Shown: positions 1-6,655, counted from the first letter of the stretch. The stretch is DNA of 7,941 nucleotides from Candidatus Poseidoniaceae archaeon (GCA_029250385.1 JAQXFJ010000031.1:1-7941), one strand, 5' to 3'. Numbers and translations are program-made. Notes: a model not told the origin generated them from the letters alone.

Positions 1-338
1 GTCATTTCTCTAATGGCTACTTAGTGACCGCATGGGCTGGTAACAGGGCAGATGCTTGTTGCATAATCCACGGGTACTCGAATGGCAATATCAACGATGC
101 CGAAAGGCCACCATTATCAGCAAGTTTTTACGCCAATTCGTTTATTGAAGGAGGTCAAGGTAGGTATGACCTTTCTCGCCTCGCCACTAAATTTGACCCA
201 AGTGGAGGGGGTCACATGAATGCTTGTGGTTGTCGAATCCAGGCGCCAGGGCTTGATGACAATTTAGCAAAATGGCTTGAAATGTGGGGCGACAGAGATG
301 CTGTTTTAGCTGCTAATCACAACACTGCAAAGATGTAG
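1..338 (+). CDS. DHH-family phosphoesterase, C-terminal DHHA1 part (5' end outside window)
   Basis: The frame is open from the first full codon at position 3 to the TAG at 336-338, giving 111 visible residues, so the start and the catalytic DHH domain lie to the left of the window. The key signature is SGGGHMNACG (codons 201-230), which matches the glycine-rich GGGH...A-G motif that ends DHHA1 domains and contacts the nucleic-acid or nucleotide substrate. The preceding SFYANSF and LSRLATKFDP segments fit the usual 'S-x-R-S ... A-x-x-F' run-up to that motif. Known members cleave phosphodiester bonds in short oligonucleotides, cyclic dinucleotides or single-stranded DNA. Which of these applies cannot be told from the C-terminus alone. 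The GTG at 24-26 is not the real start because the frame continues upstream with plausible coding sequence. The 3' end overlaps the tail of the convergent membrane-protein gene by 22 bases. Confidence 0.8.
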   Translation, partial: HFSNGYLVTAWAGNRADACCIIHGYSNGNINDAERPPLSASFYANSFIEGGQGRYDLSRLATKFDPSGGGHMNACGCRIQAPGLDDNLAKWLEMWGDRDAVLAANHNTAKM

Positions 339-784
339 AGGAAACCCAAAAAAGCATGAATGAATATTAATGCCATAATAAAATCAGCGGCCCTTCCATG
401 TTTTAATTTCTCGTTGGCAAACTTTTCGCCAGCTATCCGTTTGCGCTTGACTGTTTTTCCTAATCTTGTCATAATTAGTAATAGGGCGAGGCCAAGAGGG
501 CCAATAAATCCATGAAGACTTGTTGGCCAAATTTCTGCAAATATGTCGCCACTAGATCGCCACCCTGCGACCATTCGGCCGATAAAGGCGACCAACACAA
601 CAGCAATTCCTGCCCATAAAATAAACTGGCCATTTTTTTCATGTTTTTCTAGAGCATCTTTTCGTATCTGCCCCTTCATGCTTTTACTTGTCTTGCGCCA
701 TGAGTACTGTCGCCAAATCCAGAAAATTAGCGCACAGGCTAATACTGGATGAGCCAATAATGCAATGGTTCGAACGAAATCCAT
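317..784 (-). CDS. Four-helix membrane protein with conserved histidines, DUF4079/cytochrome b561-like
   Basis: This is a 155-residue integral membrane protein with about four hydrophobic segments, at residues 5-25, 53-73, 88-106 and 133-155. Histidines sit at or near the helix ends: H12 (AHPVLA), H48 (LEKHEKNG), H91 (SLHGFIG) and H143 (FIHAFLG), with H129 in the loop before the last helix. This spacing resembles DUF4079 and cytochrome b561-type four-helix proteins, where paired histidines hold b-type haem. A role in membrane electron transfer is therefore plausible but inferred. The loops are strongly basic (KTSKSMKGQIRK, KTVKRKR), as expected for cytoplasmic sides. The ATG at 782-784 begins the hydrophobic N-terminus directly. 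No strong ribosome binding site is visible, only TGAG shortly upstream. The gene stands alone, is divergent from the PIN gene, and overlaps the DHH gene tail-to-tail. Confidence is high that it is a membrane protein and moderate for the family name. Confidence 0.75.
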   Translation of the reverse strand: MDFVRTIALLAHPVLACALIFWIWRQYSWRKTSKSMKGQIRKDALEKHEKNGQFILWAGIAVVLVAFIGRMVAGWRSSGDIFAEIWPTSLHGFIGPLGLALLLIMTRLGKTVKRKRIAGEKFANEKLKHGRAADFIMALIFIHAFLGFLYIFAVL

Positions 785-794
785 GGTCTCAATC

Positions 795-811
795 AGACTC
801 TGCTAGAGTCT
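795..811. repeat. Perfect inverted repeat, 7-base arms with 3-base centre
   Basis: AGACTCT (795-801) and AGAGTCT (805-811) are exact reverse complements around GCT. The element lies 11-27 bases upstream of the start codon of the minus-strand membrane-protein gene. It is therefore in the leader or core promoter of that gene, where a dimeric repressor would be well placed. It could equally form a small hairpin in the 5' leader. The flanking bases do not extend the symmetry. Confidence 0.6.
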
Positions 812-913
812 CTTCATTCATGAACACTAGTGATGAAAAACATGTTCCAGATAGATTTACTGATAATTGTTGCCGGTTAATTGAATAGCGACTTAACTAG
901 CCGTCAATATGTA

Positions 914-920
914 GGGGGTG
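914..920 (+). promoter_or_regulatory. Ribosome binding site deciding the start of the PIN gene
   Basis: GGGGGTG differs by one base from the archaeal consensus GGAGGTG and ends six bases before the ATG at 927. It makes 927 the best start. The in-frame GTG at 918-920 lies inside this element and is therefore an unlikely start. A second, weaker purine run (AGGAAGGG, 931-938) precedes another in-frame ATG at 942, so a form five residues shorter cannot be excluded. Confidence 0.65.
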
Positions 921-926
921 TATAAC

Positions 927-3900
927 ATGCAGGAAGGGCACATGGCAAATTGCTTAGAAATTGCTTTCAAACACAATATTCCCAAATTACAACGCAAAGC
1001 CAGAGTTGCTAAATCCCCAGATTGGCAAATAATGGATAAAAGTTGGCGAAGCATTCTCACAATTGCGTTGGATGAAGTGGAGATTCCTGGTGATGATGAA
1101 GATAGCAACACCTCACGTTCAAACAGAATGATGCGTCGCAGAGGGCGTGGTTCAGCAGGTAAATCCTCACTAGACTTGCTACCAAGTAGTGAGGAAATAA
1201 CTTCTGATAGTTCTGAACCAGCAGCTTATAGATTGGCGGTTTTATTAATTAATAAACAACTTAAGCGAGGGGAGTGGACTGACGAGTTGACTGCGGCAGA
1301 AAATGCCATACGCGAAACCTGCCTTACTACTGGAGTGGACAAGGTTTGGCACCAAATAGGCGAGAAAACCGCCTTACTCGCTCAGTTTATCGGCTTCCCT
1401 GTGGCCAAAAAGAAAGCCAAGACCAAGAAGAAAGTATCTCTTGAAGTAGCCAAGATTGACGTTTTTGACAATGAACAACTAGGTCAAGCGATATCCCAAT
1501 TATCGGCTCTTTGTGGGGAGGCAGCACAACAAATCGCAATTCAAAAGATACAATCCCAAATATCCTCTAGAAGGAGTATTGAAGCGGGGGAAAGCCTGTT
1601 ATCTCTTACCGGTGACGCATCAGTAATATCTGTAATACTTGCAATTGCTAGTGGATTGGACTCAGAAAAAGCACTGAAGGAATTGTCTAAGAGCGATAAA
1701 CAATTAGCTGCCCAATTCAAAGACCTTGTAGATTTAGTCAACGGTAAGGTAAATGATTGGAAAAGCAGCATCAATGGGGGCGATGATGGTCTCTCAAAAG
1801 CTAGAAGAAGATTTGCTTGGCTAAATTTTACTGACGAGGTTGAAAAATTATCACCTGCTGAAATTTTAGCGGGAATTGAACTATTGGAGACCATTCCCAA
1901 TTCCCAATTACAAGTGCAGAATTTGAAGTGGATTCATTTATCTGCATTAGCGGCAAGTGGTAAAAGTGATGAGGCCGCAGACGCCTTGGTCACTTATACA
2001 CTTGATAATGGGATAGATATTGACAACCTTTACCAACTAGTATCCCAATTAAATTCTACGGCGGTTGAGGATTGGCTTAAGACTCAATTAAATGTTCTTG
2101 ATGAGGGAGCATTGGTGTATATTGCTCAGCACGAAATATCATCATTGAATTTGAAGAATGAATGCTTCAAGATGCTACAAGACAGCGGCGGTGAAGCATG
2201 GGAAGAATCAAGCGTTGCTGCTATAGCAGTCTTTGCTCAAAAGCTCGAGTTAAGAAGACTCAGTAAAATTTTGATAAATAACGATCTTGCACCAATGTCG
2301 CATCCGCATGAAACCTTGTTGTCATATCATTTATTGGCCACTAATCAAGAGCATCAACTGTGGGAAAAGTCAATTGAAATGAGGCAACTCGCGCTAAATT
2401 CAATTCACAGTACCGCATTGCCAGAATATTTGTCTCCAATGTCCCAAAGCCTGGTCATGTTAATGGAAGGTAACAAAATAGATGACGGGCACTTCACTGT
2501 ACTTGGTAAGAAAGGCTATCAAGCACTAAGACAAGCAAGGAATGCATTGAAGCAAGGCGGTACAGGAATTACTTCAAGAACTCACATAAATCATCTAATA
2601 ACTAGCGTAGAAAAAGCCGATCTTTCGGCATTAGAATCTAACCTTTTGATGGCCTTAATCTCAACTTTGAAGCTAAATCAAGCGACCATTTCTCTACAAC
2701 ATGGGGATGCAGATGAAGAAATATTTGCAACTTTAAACAGTTTAGTTATTGGGTCTGAAATTCCAACTAGATTTATTCGCGCGATTCGCCAATTAGTCTT
2801 CGAATATGATATTGGCTTGGAACAACTGGTTACTTGGTACCAACAAAACGACCCCCTATCTCCTTGGCATACTTTGTCTAGAGCAGCATTATTTGCTCAA
2901 AACAATGAGGAATTGAATGCTGCAAGAGAATACCGCAGAGCTGCAGAAAGTGAAGAATACGATTACGAGCATTCAATGATACTATACCGCAAATCAATAA
3001 TTCATCTTGCCCATGCTGAACAATGGAGTGAAGCAGTTGAACTACTGGATACAAAACCCGCATTACGTACCGCAATAACCAAACGTTTCCAACTTTATCT
3101 CAAAGTTTCATTTACTGCAAGCAATCAGAAAACCAACGAAGCAACCCATTTATTGAAAGAATTTGTTCGTTATTCAAAAGATATTGAAGAAGAAAATGTT
3201 GAGGGTGAAATGGAAACAAAAACCATCACATTCTTTGCTGAAGATGAACTAGATACGCTGAGAAATTATCCGTTTGAACATTCCAGAGAATTGCCTGGTG
3301 ATCCGTTTTTAGGGCGTGTTACGGCGGCGCTAAACGCGATTCAGCGTAATAAGCGTCGTAACCGTCATAGTTTTGATAACAGGTTCCGCAATGAAATGCA
3401 ACAAACCCCACCAACGATAATGGCAATTTATGATATCGCTAGTGATGCTGCAGAAAAGAATCCCATTGAAGGGTTAACATATCTCGAGAGAGCGCAGAAT
3501 TCTGGTAAATTTAAACAATCAGAAATGAAGACATTATACGATGCAGAAAGAGCATTGTTTGCCACTCATAAGTTACAAATTCCTAATTCCTCACGACGTT
3601 ATCTTAAAAATTTGGCATTGCCACCCTTAGTCGTAGTAGACACCAACATTTTGGTTGATGCATTGGTGGATAAAATTGCTCACAATCTAGAGCTAGCTAG
3701 TGAAACAAGTCTAGACTTATTTGAGCATGATAATTTCCACAAAGTACTCAAAAGCCGTGCAGATGCAGGCAGAATTAACCTTTGGTTACCTTCAACAGTA
3801 AAACACGAGCTGATTGAATTAAGTAAACGTCACGGGAAGTTAAAGGCTAAATTTAGTACTTCATTAGTCAAGCCTGAAGTACTTGAATCAGTGCTTGATG

Positions 3901-4310
3901 ATAGTAAAATATCGAAGCTAGTTGATGAAATAATCTCAGAGTACAGCCGCTGGAAACCCCTTGATATTCACACCGAAAGAGACGCTGTGGATGAACAATC
4001 CGATAAAGAAATCAGCCTTTTCTTGGCTGAATTTTCTGAAATATATGATGAGTTAACCGATATGAAGTTAAGACGAGATCCTAATCAAAACCGGACCAAG
4101 ATAAATGGCCAAGCGATTTTCCCAGAAGCAGCAGATCGTGAAATTATGGCAATATGTCGTCACCTAGCATCGCAATCTTTGGAAGGCCTAGGCAGCATCT
4201 TAGTAGCAACTAGGGATGGCGATTTTACCTTGGCGGCGAGGGCTTTTGAAGAACGGTTTGGTTATGGAATAATTAAGAATAGCAAAATGCTAAACTCTTG
4301 GTTAAACTAG
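927..4310 (+). CDS. Very large alpha-helical repeat protein with C-terminal PIN ribonuclease domain
   Basis: This protein has about 1127 residues counted from ATG 927. The C-terminus is a PIN-type metal-dependent nuclease: VVVDTNILVD (902-911, first Asp D905), KHELIEL with E961, PEAADREIMAICRHLA with D1070, and VATRDGDF with D1097/D1099. All expected acidic positions are present, so it should be catalytically competent. The domain spans about 220 residues against roughly 130 for VapC-like PINs, the extra mostly between E961 and D1070. The rest is nearly all predicted helix without membrane segments. TPR-like pairs are clearest around 650-760 (AAREYRRAAES, EQWSEAVELLD). Residues 55-98 form a low-complexity linker, acidic then arginine-glycine (RRRGRG, 70-75) then serine-rich. 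Lysine-rich (about 159-169) and arginine-rich (about 806-814) patches could bind RNA. No signal peptide is visible, so it is probably cytoplasmic. No antitoxin-like gene adjoins. The PIN assignment is firm; substrate and process are unknown, with RNA cleavage or quality control as inference. Confidence 0.85.
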   Translation: MQEGHMANCLEIAFKHNIPKLQRKARVAKSPDWQIMDKSWRSILTIALDEVEIPGDDEDSNTSRSNRMMRRRGRGSAGKSSLDLLPSSEEITSDSSEPAAYRLAVLLINKQLKRGEWTDELTAAENAIRETCLTTGVDKVWHQIGEKTALLAQFIGFPVAKKKAKTKKKVSLEVAKIDVFDNEQLGQAISQLSALCGEAAQQIAIQKIQSQISSRRSIEAGESLLSLTGDASVISVILAIASGLDSEKALKELSKSDKQLAAQFKDLVDLVNGKVNDWKSSINGGDDGLSKARRRFAWLNFTDEVEKLSPAEILAGIELLETIPNSQLQVQNLKWIHLSALAASGKSDEAADALVTYTLDNGIDIDNLYQLVSQLNSTAVEDWLKTQLNVLDEGALVYIAQHEISSLNLKNECFKMLQDSGGEAWEESSVAAIAVFAQKLELRRLSKILINNDLAPMSHPHETLLSYHLLATNQEHQLWEKSIEMRQLALNSIHSTALPEYLSPMSQSLVMLMEGNKIDDGHFTVLGKKGYQALRQARNALKQGGTGITSRTHINHLITSVEKADLSALESNLLMALISTLKLNQATISLQHGDADEEIFATLNSLVIGSEIPTRFIRAIRQLVFEYDIGLEQLVTWYQQNDPLSPWHTLSRAALFAQNNEELNAAREYRRAAESEEYDYEHSMILYRKSIIHLAHAEQWSEAVELLDTKPALRTAITKRFQLYLKVSFTASNQKTNEATHLLKEFVRYSKDIEEENVEGEMETKTITFFAEDELDTLRNYPFEHSRELPGDPFLGRVTAALNAIQRNKRRNRHSFDNRFRNEMQQTPPTIMAIYDIASDAAEKNPIEGLTYLERAQNSGKFKQSEMKTLYDAERALFATHKLQIPNSSRRYLKNLALPPLVVVDTNILVDALVDKIAHNLELASETSLDLFEHDNFHKVLKSRADAGRINLWLPSTVKHELIELSKRHGKLKAKFSTSLVKPEVLESVLDDSKISKLVDEIISEYSRWKPLDIHTERDAVDEQSDKEISLFLAEFSEIYDELTDMKLRRDPNQNRTKINGQAIFPEAADREIMAICRHLASQSLEGLGSILVATRDGDFTLAARAFEERFGYGIIKNSKMLNSWLN

Positions 4311-4319
4311 AACTAGTTT
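4304..4319. repeat. Palindrome spanning both convergent stop codons
   Basis: AAACTAG (4304-4310) and CTAGTTT (4313-4319) are perfect inverted repeats around AA. The TAG stop of the PIN gene lies in the left arm and the TAG stop of the methyltransferase gene, read on the other strand, lies in the right arm. Both proteins end in Asn followed by TAG. The element could act as a weak bidirectional end-of-transcription signal, but no long T run accompanies it, and shared stop-codon context may explain it. Confidence 0.55.
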
Positions 4320-4972
4320 CTCCATGCTGCGTAATATCTTGTGACGTCTATCGATTCTTGGTAGGTAAATTGAGTAAAGCCATGTAGGTTTATCTCACTA
4401 AATGAAGCCTTTAACCAATCCTCTTTCAGCGGCCAAGGGGGTGATTGTATCATTTGTCTACCGTTATCTAATCTACCAATACACAATAAAAACCCGTCTT
4501 TATTGAGTAACTTGGGTAAATTTTTAGCTGCGAGTTCTCTAATACCTCCATCTGGAATTGCTTGCAAAATATGAATTTCTACAACCAAGTCAAACTGTTC
4601 TATCCATTTGGCTGGGGGCTCAAGAATGTCCGCAACCTGCCAATCTACCGAAGACTCTGAAAATCTTTCCCTGCACCAATTAATACATTGCTCTGAAATA
4701 TCAAATGCAGTTACTTGAAAGCCAAGTTCTTCTAAGCCGATGGCATCATCACCAAGTCCACAACCAACAATTAACGCTTTACCACCAGTGATATTTTCCT
4801 TTACCCAATCTATCATTATTGGATTAGGTGACATCCTTGCCCAAGGAATCATTGACGAATTTCTGTTAGCTAAATCGTATAGTTCATCAAACCAACCAAT
4901 CGGATCATTATTTATCGCCGCTTTTGCGGTAGAAATTAATTCTTCACGTTCAATTTCTGTCATGTCACTCAT
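4313..4972 (-). CDS. Class I SAM-dependent methyltransferase (TPMT/Methyltransf-like), substrate unknown
   Basis: This is a 219-residue protein with a Rossmann-type methyltransferase core. Motif I is ALIVGCGLGDDA (residues 66-77). The acidic residue that binds the SAM ribose is D91 in TAFDIS. ADILEPP begins at residue 114, and the motif IV strand is FDLVVEIHILQAIP (about 127-140). The N-terminal IPWARMSPNPIMIDWV segment resembles the 'PW...P...L..W' entry of thiopurine-methyltransferase-like small-molecule enzymes. The C-terminus ends VTRYYAAWRN. I prefer ATG 4972 because GTGAT lies four bases upstream as a ribosome binding site. The GTG at 4981 falls inside that element and would overlap the icd stop by four bases, while ATG 4963 is a further option. 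It follows icd within about five bases on the same strand, suggesting co-transcription. It has no visible substrate-specific domain. Confidence 0.85.
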   Translation of the reverse strand: MSDMTEIEREELISTAKAAINNDPIGWFDELYDLANRNSSMIPWARMSPNPIMIDWVKENITGGKALIVGCGLGDDAIGLEELGFQVTAFDISEQCINWCRERFSESSVDWQVADILEPPAKWIEQFDLVVEIHILQAIPDGGIRELAAKNLPKLLNKDGFLLCIGRLDNGRQMIQSPPWPLKEDWLKASFSEINLHGFTQFTYQESIDVTRYYAAWRN

Positions 4973-4977
4973 AATTA

Positions 4978-6204
4978 TCACATGTATGAGATAATTGCAT
5001 CGCCAAATTCACTACATTTTAGCAATGTTGCATCGTCCATTAATCTTTCAAAATCATAGGTGACGGTTTTTGCCAAAATAGCTCCTTCCATGCCCTTGAC
5101 AATAAGGTCTGCAGCAGCAGTCCAACCGATATGTCTTAGCATCATTTCAGCACTCAATATTACGCTTCCAGGGTTTACTTTATCTTGGCCAGCATATTTT
5201 GGTGCAGTTCCGTGAGTTGCTTCGAAAATGGCAATTCCAGTATCATAGTTGATATTCGCACCAGGTGCGATTCCTATACCACCAACTTGAGCAGCCAGTG
5301 CATCAGAAATGTAATCACCGTTGAGATTCATTGTAGCCAGTACAGAATATTCTGCGGGCCTTAGGATAATTTGTTGTAACATTGCATCAGCAATAACGTC
5401 CTTGATGAGGATTTCATTACCATTAACTGGATTTTTCATTGTACACCATGGGCCGCCATCAAGTTCAGTAGCTCCAAACTCTTGTTTGGCTAATTCATAG
5501 CCCCAATCTCTAAATCCGCCTTCTGTGAATTTCATGATATTTCCTTTGTGAACCAAAGTTACAGTGTCTTTATCATTTTCAACAGCGTATTTTAGCGCTG
5601 CACGGACGATTCTTGCAGTGCCTTCTTGTGAGATTGGCTTAATTCCTATGCCTGAGGTATTTGGAAATCTAATCTTATCGACTCCCATCTCATTTTGTAA
5701 GAAATCAATAACCTTCGCAACCCCTTCAGTACCTGCTTCCCATTCGATTCCTGCATAAACATCTTCACTGTTTTCACGGAAAATAATCATGTCAACATCT
5801 TGAGGGGCTTTAACTGGAGAAGGAGTACCATCATACCATCTTACAGGCCTTACACAAGCGAATAAATCGAGCTTTTGTCGCAACGCAACGTTAAGTGAAC
5901 GGATTCCGCCACCAACTGGAGTTGTCAATGGTCCCTTGATTGAGACTAATCCTGACCTCATGGCTTCTAGTGTTTCTTCAGGCAGCCACTCACCAGTTTG
6001 ATTGAATGCCTTTTCCCCAGCAAGTACTTCATTCCAGTGAATTTGTTTTTCTCCAGAATATGCTTTACTTACCGCAGCATCTACGACTTTTATCATTACT
6101 GGGCTGATATCAACACCAATTCCATCACCTTCAATGAAGTGTATGGTAGGGTTATTAGGCACATTTAGCAAGCCATTGTTAAGGGTAATTGTCTCTCCAG
6201 CCAT
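4978..6204 (-). CDS. icd: Isocitrate dehydrogenase, NADP-dependent
   Basis: The enzyme oxidatively decarboxylates isocitrate to 2-oxoglutarate in the TCA cycle, yielding NADPH, in the cytoplasm. The length of 408 residues from ATG 6204 matches the homodimeric E. coli-type enzyme (416). Substrate residues are all present: S103 and N105 in GGGIRSLNVALRQ (S103 matches E. coli Ser113), R109, R119, R143, Y150 in ENSEDVYAG, and K220 in VHKGNIMKF. Metal ligands are D273 (KDVIADAML) and D297/D301 (NGDYISDAL). The NADP-selecting set is complete: K336 and Y337 in HGTAPKY, V343, and Y383/R387 in VTYDFER. Specificity for NADP rather than NAD is therefore well supported. A TTG at 6213 would add three residues (MIG). 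ATG 6204 is preferred as the more usual codon, although neither has a strong ribosome binding site. It precedes the methyltransferase and diverges from the OsmC-like gene. The regulatory serine is conserved, but no kinase gene is visible. Confidence 0.97.
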   Translation of the reverse strand: MAGETITLNNGLLNVPNNPTIHFIEGDGIGVDISPVMIKVVDAAVSKAYSGEKQIHWNEVLAGEKAFNQTGEWLPEETLEAMRSGLVSIKGPLTTPVGGGIRSLNVALRQKLDLFACVRPVRWYDGTPSPVKAPQDVDMIIFRENSEDVYAGIEWEAGTEGVAKVIDFLQNEMGVDKIRFPNTSGIGIKPISQEGTARIVRAALKYAVENDKDTVTLVHKGNIMKFTEGGFRDWGYELAKQEFGATELDGGPWCTMKNPVNGNEILIKDVIADAMLQQIILRPAEYSVLATMNLNGDYISDALAAQVGGIGIAPGANINYDTGIAIFEATHGTAPKYAGQDKVNPGSVILSAEMMLRHIGWTAAADLIVKGMEGAILAKTVTYDFERLMDDATLLKCSEFGDAIISYM

Positions 6205-6262
6205 TCCAATCAATACATCCGAGAGGCATTTCCTTCAAGAATGAACCGCCCGTAGGAGCGTC
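6205..6262. promoter_or_regulatory. Short divergent promoter region between icd and the OsmC-like gene
   Basis: Only 58 bases separate the two divergent start codons. Both promoters must overlap each other, or one must lie inside the neighbouring gene. No clear TATA box was found on either strand. AGGAG at 6254-6258, four bases before ATG 6263, is a good ribosome binding site for the OsmC-like gene, so that transcript has at least a short leader. Confidence 0.45.
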
Positions 6263-6655
6263 ATGTTCGGCCGTGTTGAGTGGAAAGGTGAGAGTAAAGT
6301 CGATTGTTTTAATGAAGCTGGAGATTGTATAGAAATCGACTGGGATAATGGACCAACCCCCGTACAAATAGTATTACAGATGATTGGTGCGTGTTCATTG
6401 GCCGATGTTCAAACCGGATTGAAAGATCGTGAAATATCAAGAATTTATATCGAACTATCAGGGGAAAGAAAAACCGAGGCGCCAAAAGTTTTCACGGCGA
6501 TAGAAATGGGCTATTTTATTGAGGGTGATGCACCCAAGAAACTTGCCAAAAGGCTGGTGGAAAAAAGTCACGAGAAATACTGCACAGTGTCAAATATGTT
6601 CAAATCTACTGTAGATATTTCTTCAAAAGTTTTTGTTAATGGTGAAATTTGTTGA
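6263..6655 (+). CDS. OsmC/YhfA-family protein, probable thiol-dependent hydroperoxide reductase
   Basis: This 130-residue protein has the full OsmC fold layout: an N-terminal strand pair (VEWKGESKV...), a long central helix starting TPVQIVLQMIGACSLADV, and a C-terminal helix with KYCTVSNMFKSTVDI. The two reactive cysteines of the family are present, C44 in GACSLADV and C107 in KYCTV. In characterised members these reduce organic or lipid hydroperoxides and form a disulfide during turnover. The 'GACS-x-x-DV' and 'EKYC(S/T)V' forms resemble the YhfA-like subgroup more than classical OsmC/Ohr. The function of that subgroup is less well defined. The start is supported by AGGAG four bases upstream. 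There is no signal peptide, so it should be cytoplasmic. The gene stands alone, diverges from icd, and overlaps the unknown acidic-protein gene tail-to-tail by 33 bases. Confidence 0.92.
   Translation: MFGRVEWKGESKVDCFNEAGDCIEIDWDNGPTPVQIVLQMIGACSLADVQTGLKDREISRIYIELSGERKTEAPKVFTAIEMGYFIEGDAPKKLAKRLVEKSHEKYCTVSNMFKSTVDISSKVFVNGEIC

Larger units (their letters stand above)
785..926. promoter_or_regulatory. Divergent intergenic promoter region between membrane-protein and PIN genes
   Basis: This 142-base spacer must hold the start signals of both flanking genes because they point away from each other. It contains a perfect inverted repeat at 795-811, an 8-base palindrome CACTAGTG at 825-832, and an AT-rich element GTTAATTGAATA at 876-887. 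That last element lies about the right distance (40-50 bases) upstream of the PIN gene ATG to be an archaeal TATA box followed by a short leader. The assignment of the TATA element is a guess from position and composition. No convincing gene is present in the spacer. Confidence 0.4.

Noticed and set aside
688..888. Open frame of 66 codons on the plus strand running into the divergent spacer
   Set aside because: Half of it is antisense to the membrane-protein gene, it lacks a ribosome binding site and any recognisable motif, and it would occupy the promoter region.
918..926. GTG at 918 as start of the PIN gene
   Set aside because: It lies inside the GGGGGTG ribosome binding site that serves ATG 927.
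1541..1900. 119-codon open frame antisense to the PIN gene
   Set aside because: It is a shadow of the real coding frame; its composition is serine- and leucine-rich with no domain signal.
3612..4310. PIN domain as a VapC-type toxin with a partner antitoxin
   Set aside because: It is fused to a long helical protein, and no small DNA-binding or antitoxin gene lies on either side.
927..4972. PIN nuclease and methyltransferase as a restriction-modification-like pair
   Set aside because: They are on opposite strands and end to end. The methyltransferase has no DNA/RNA methylase motif such as NPPY or DPPY and looks like a small-molecule enzyme.
4979..4981. GTG at 4981 as start of the methyltransferase, giving a four-base overlap with icd
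   Set aside because: The GTG belongs to the GTGAT element that is correctly spaced before ATG 4972. It is kept only as an alternative.
6179..6367. 62-codon minus-strand open frame over the icd/OsmC spacer
   Set aside because: It overlaps the start of both well-supported genes and has no homology-like motif.
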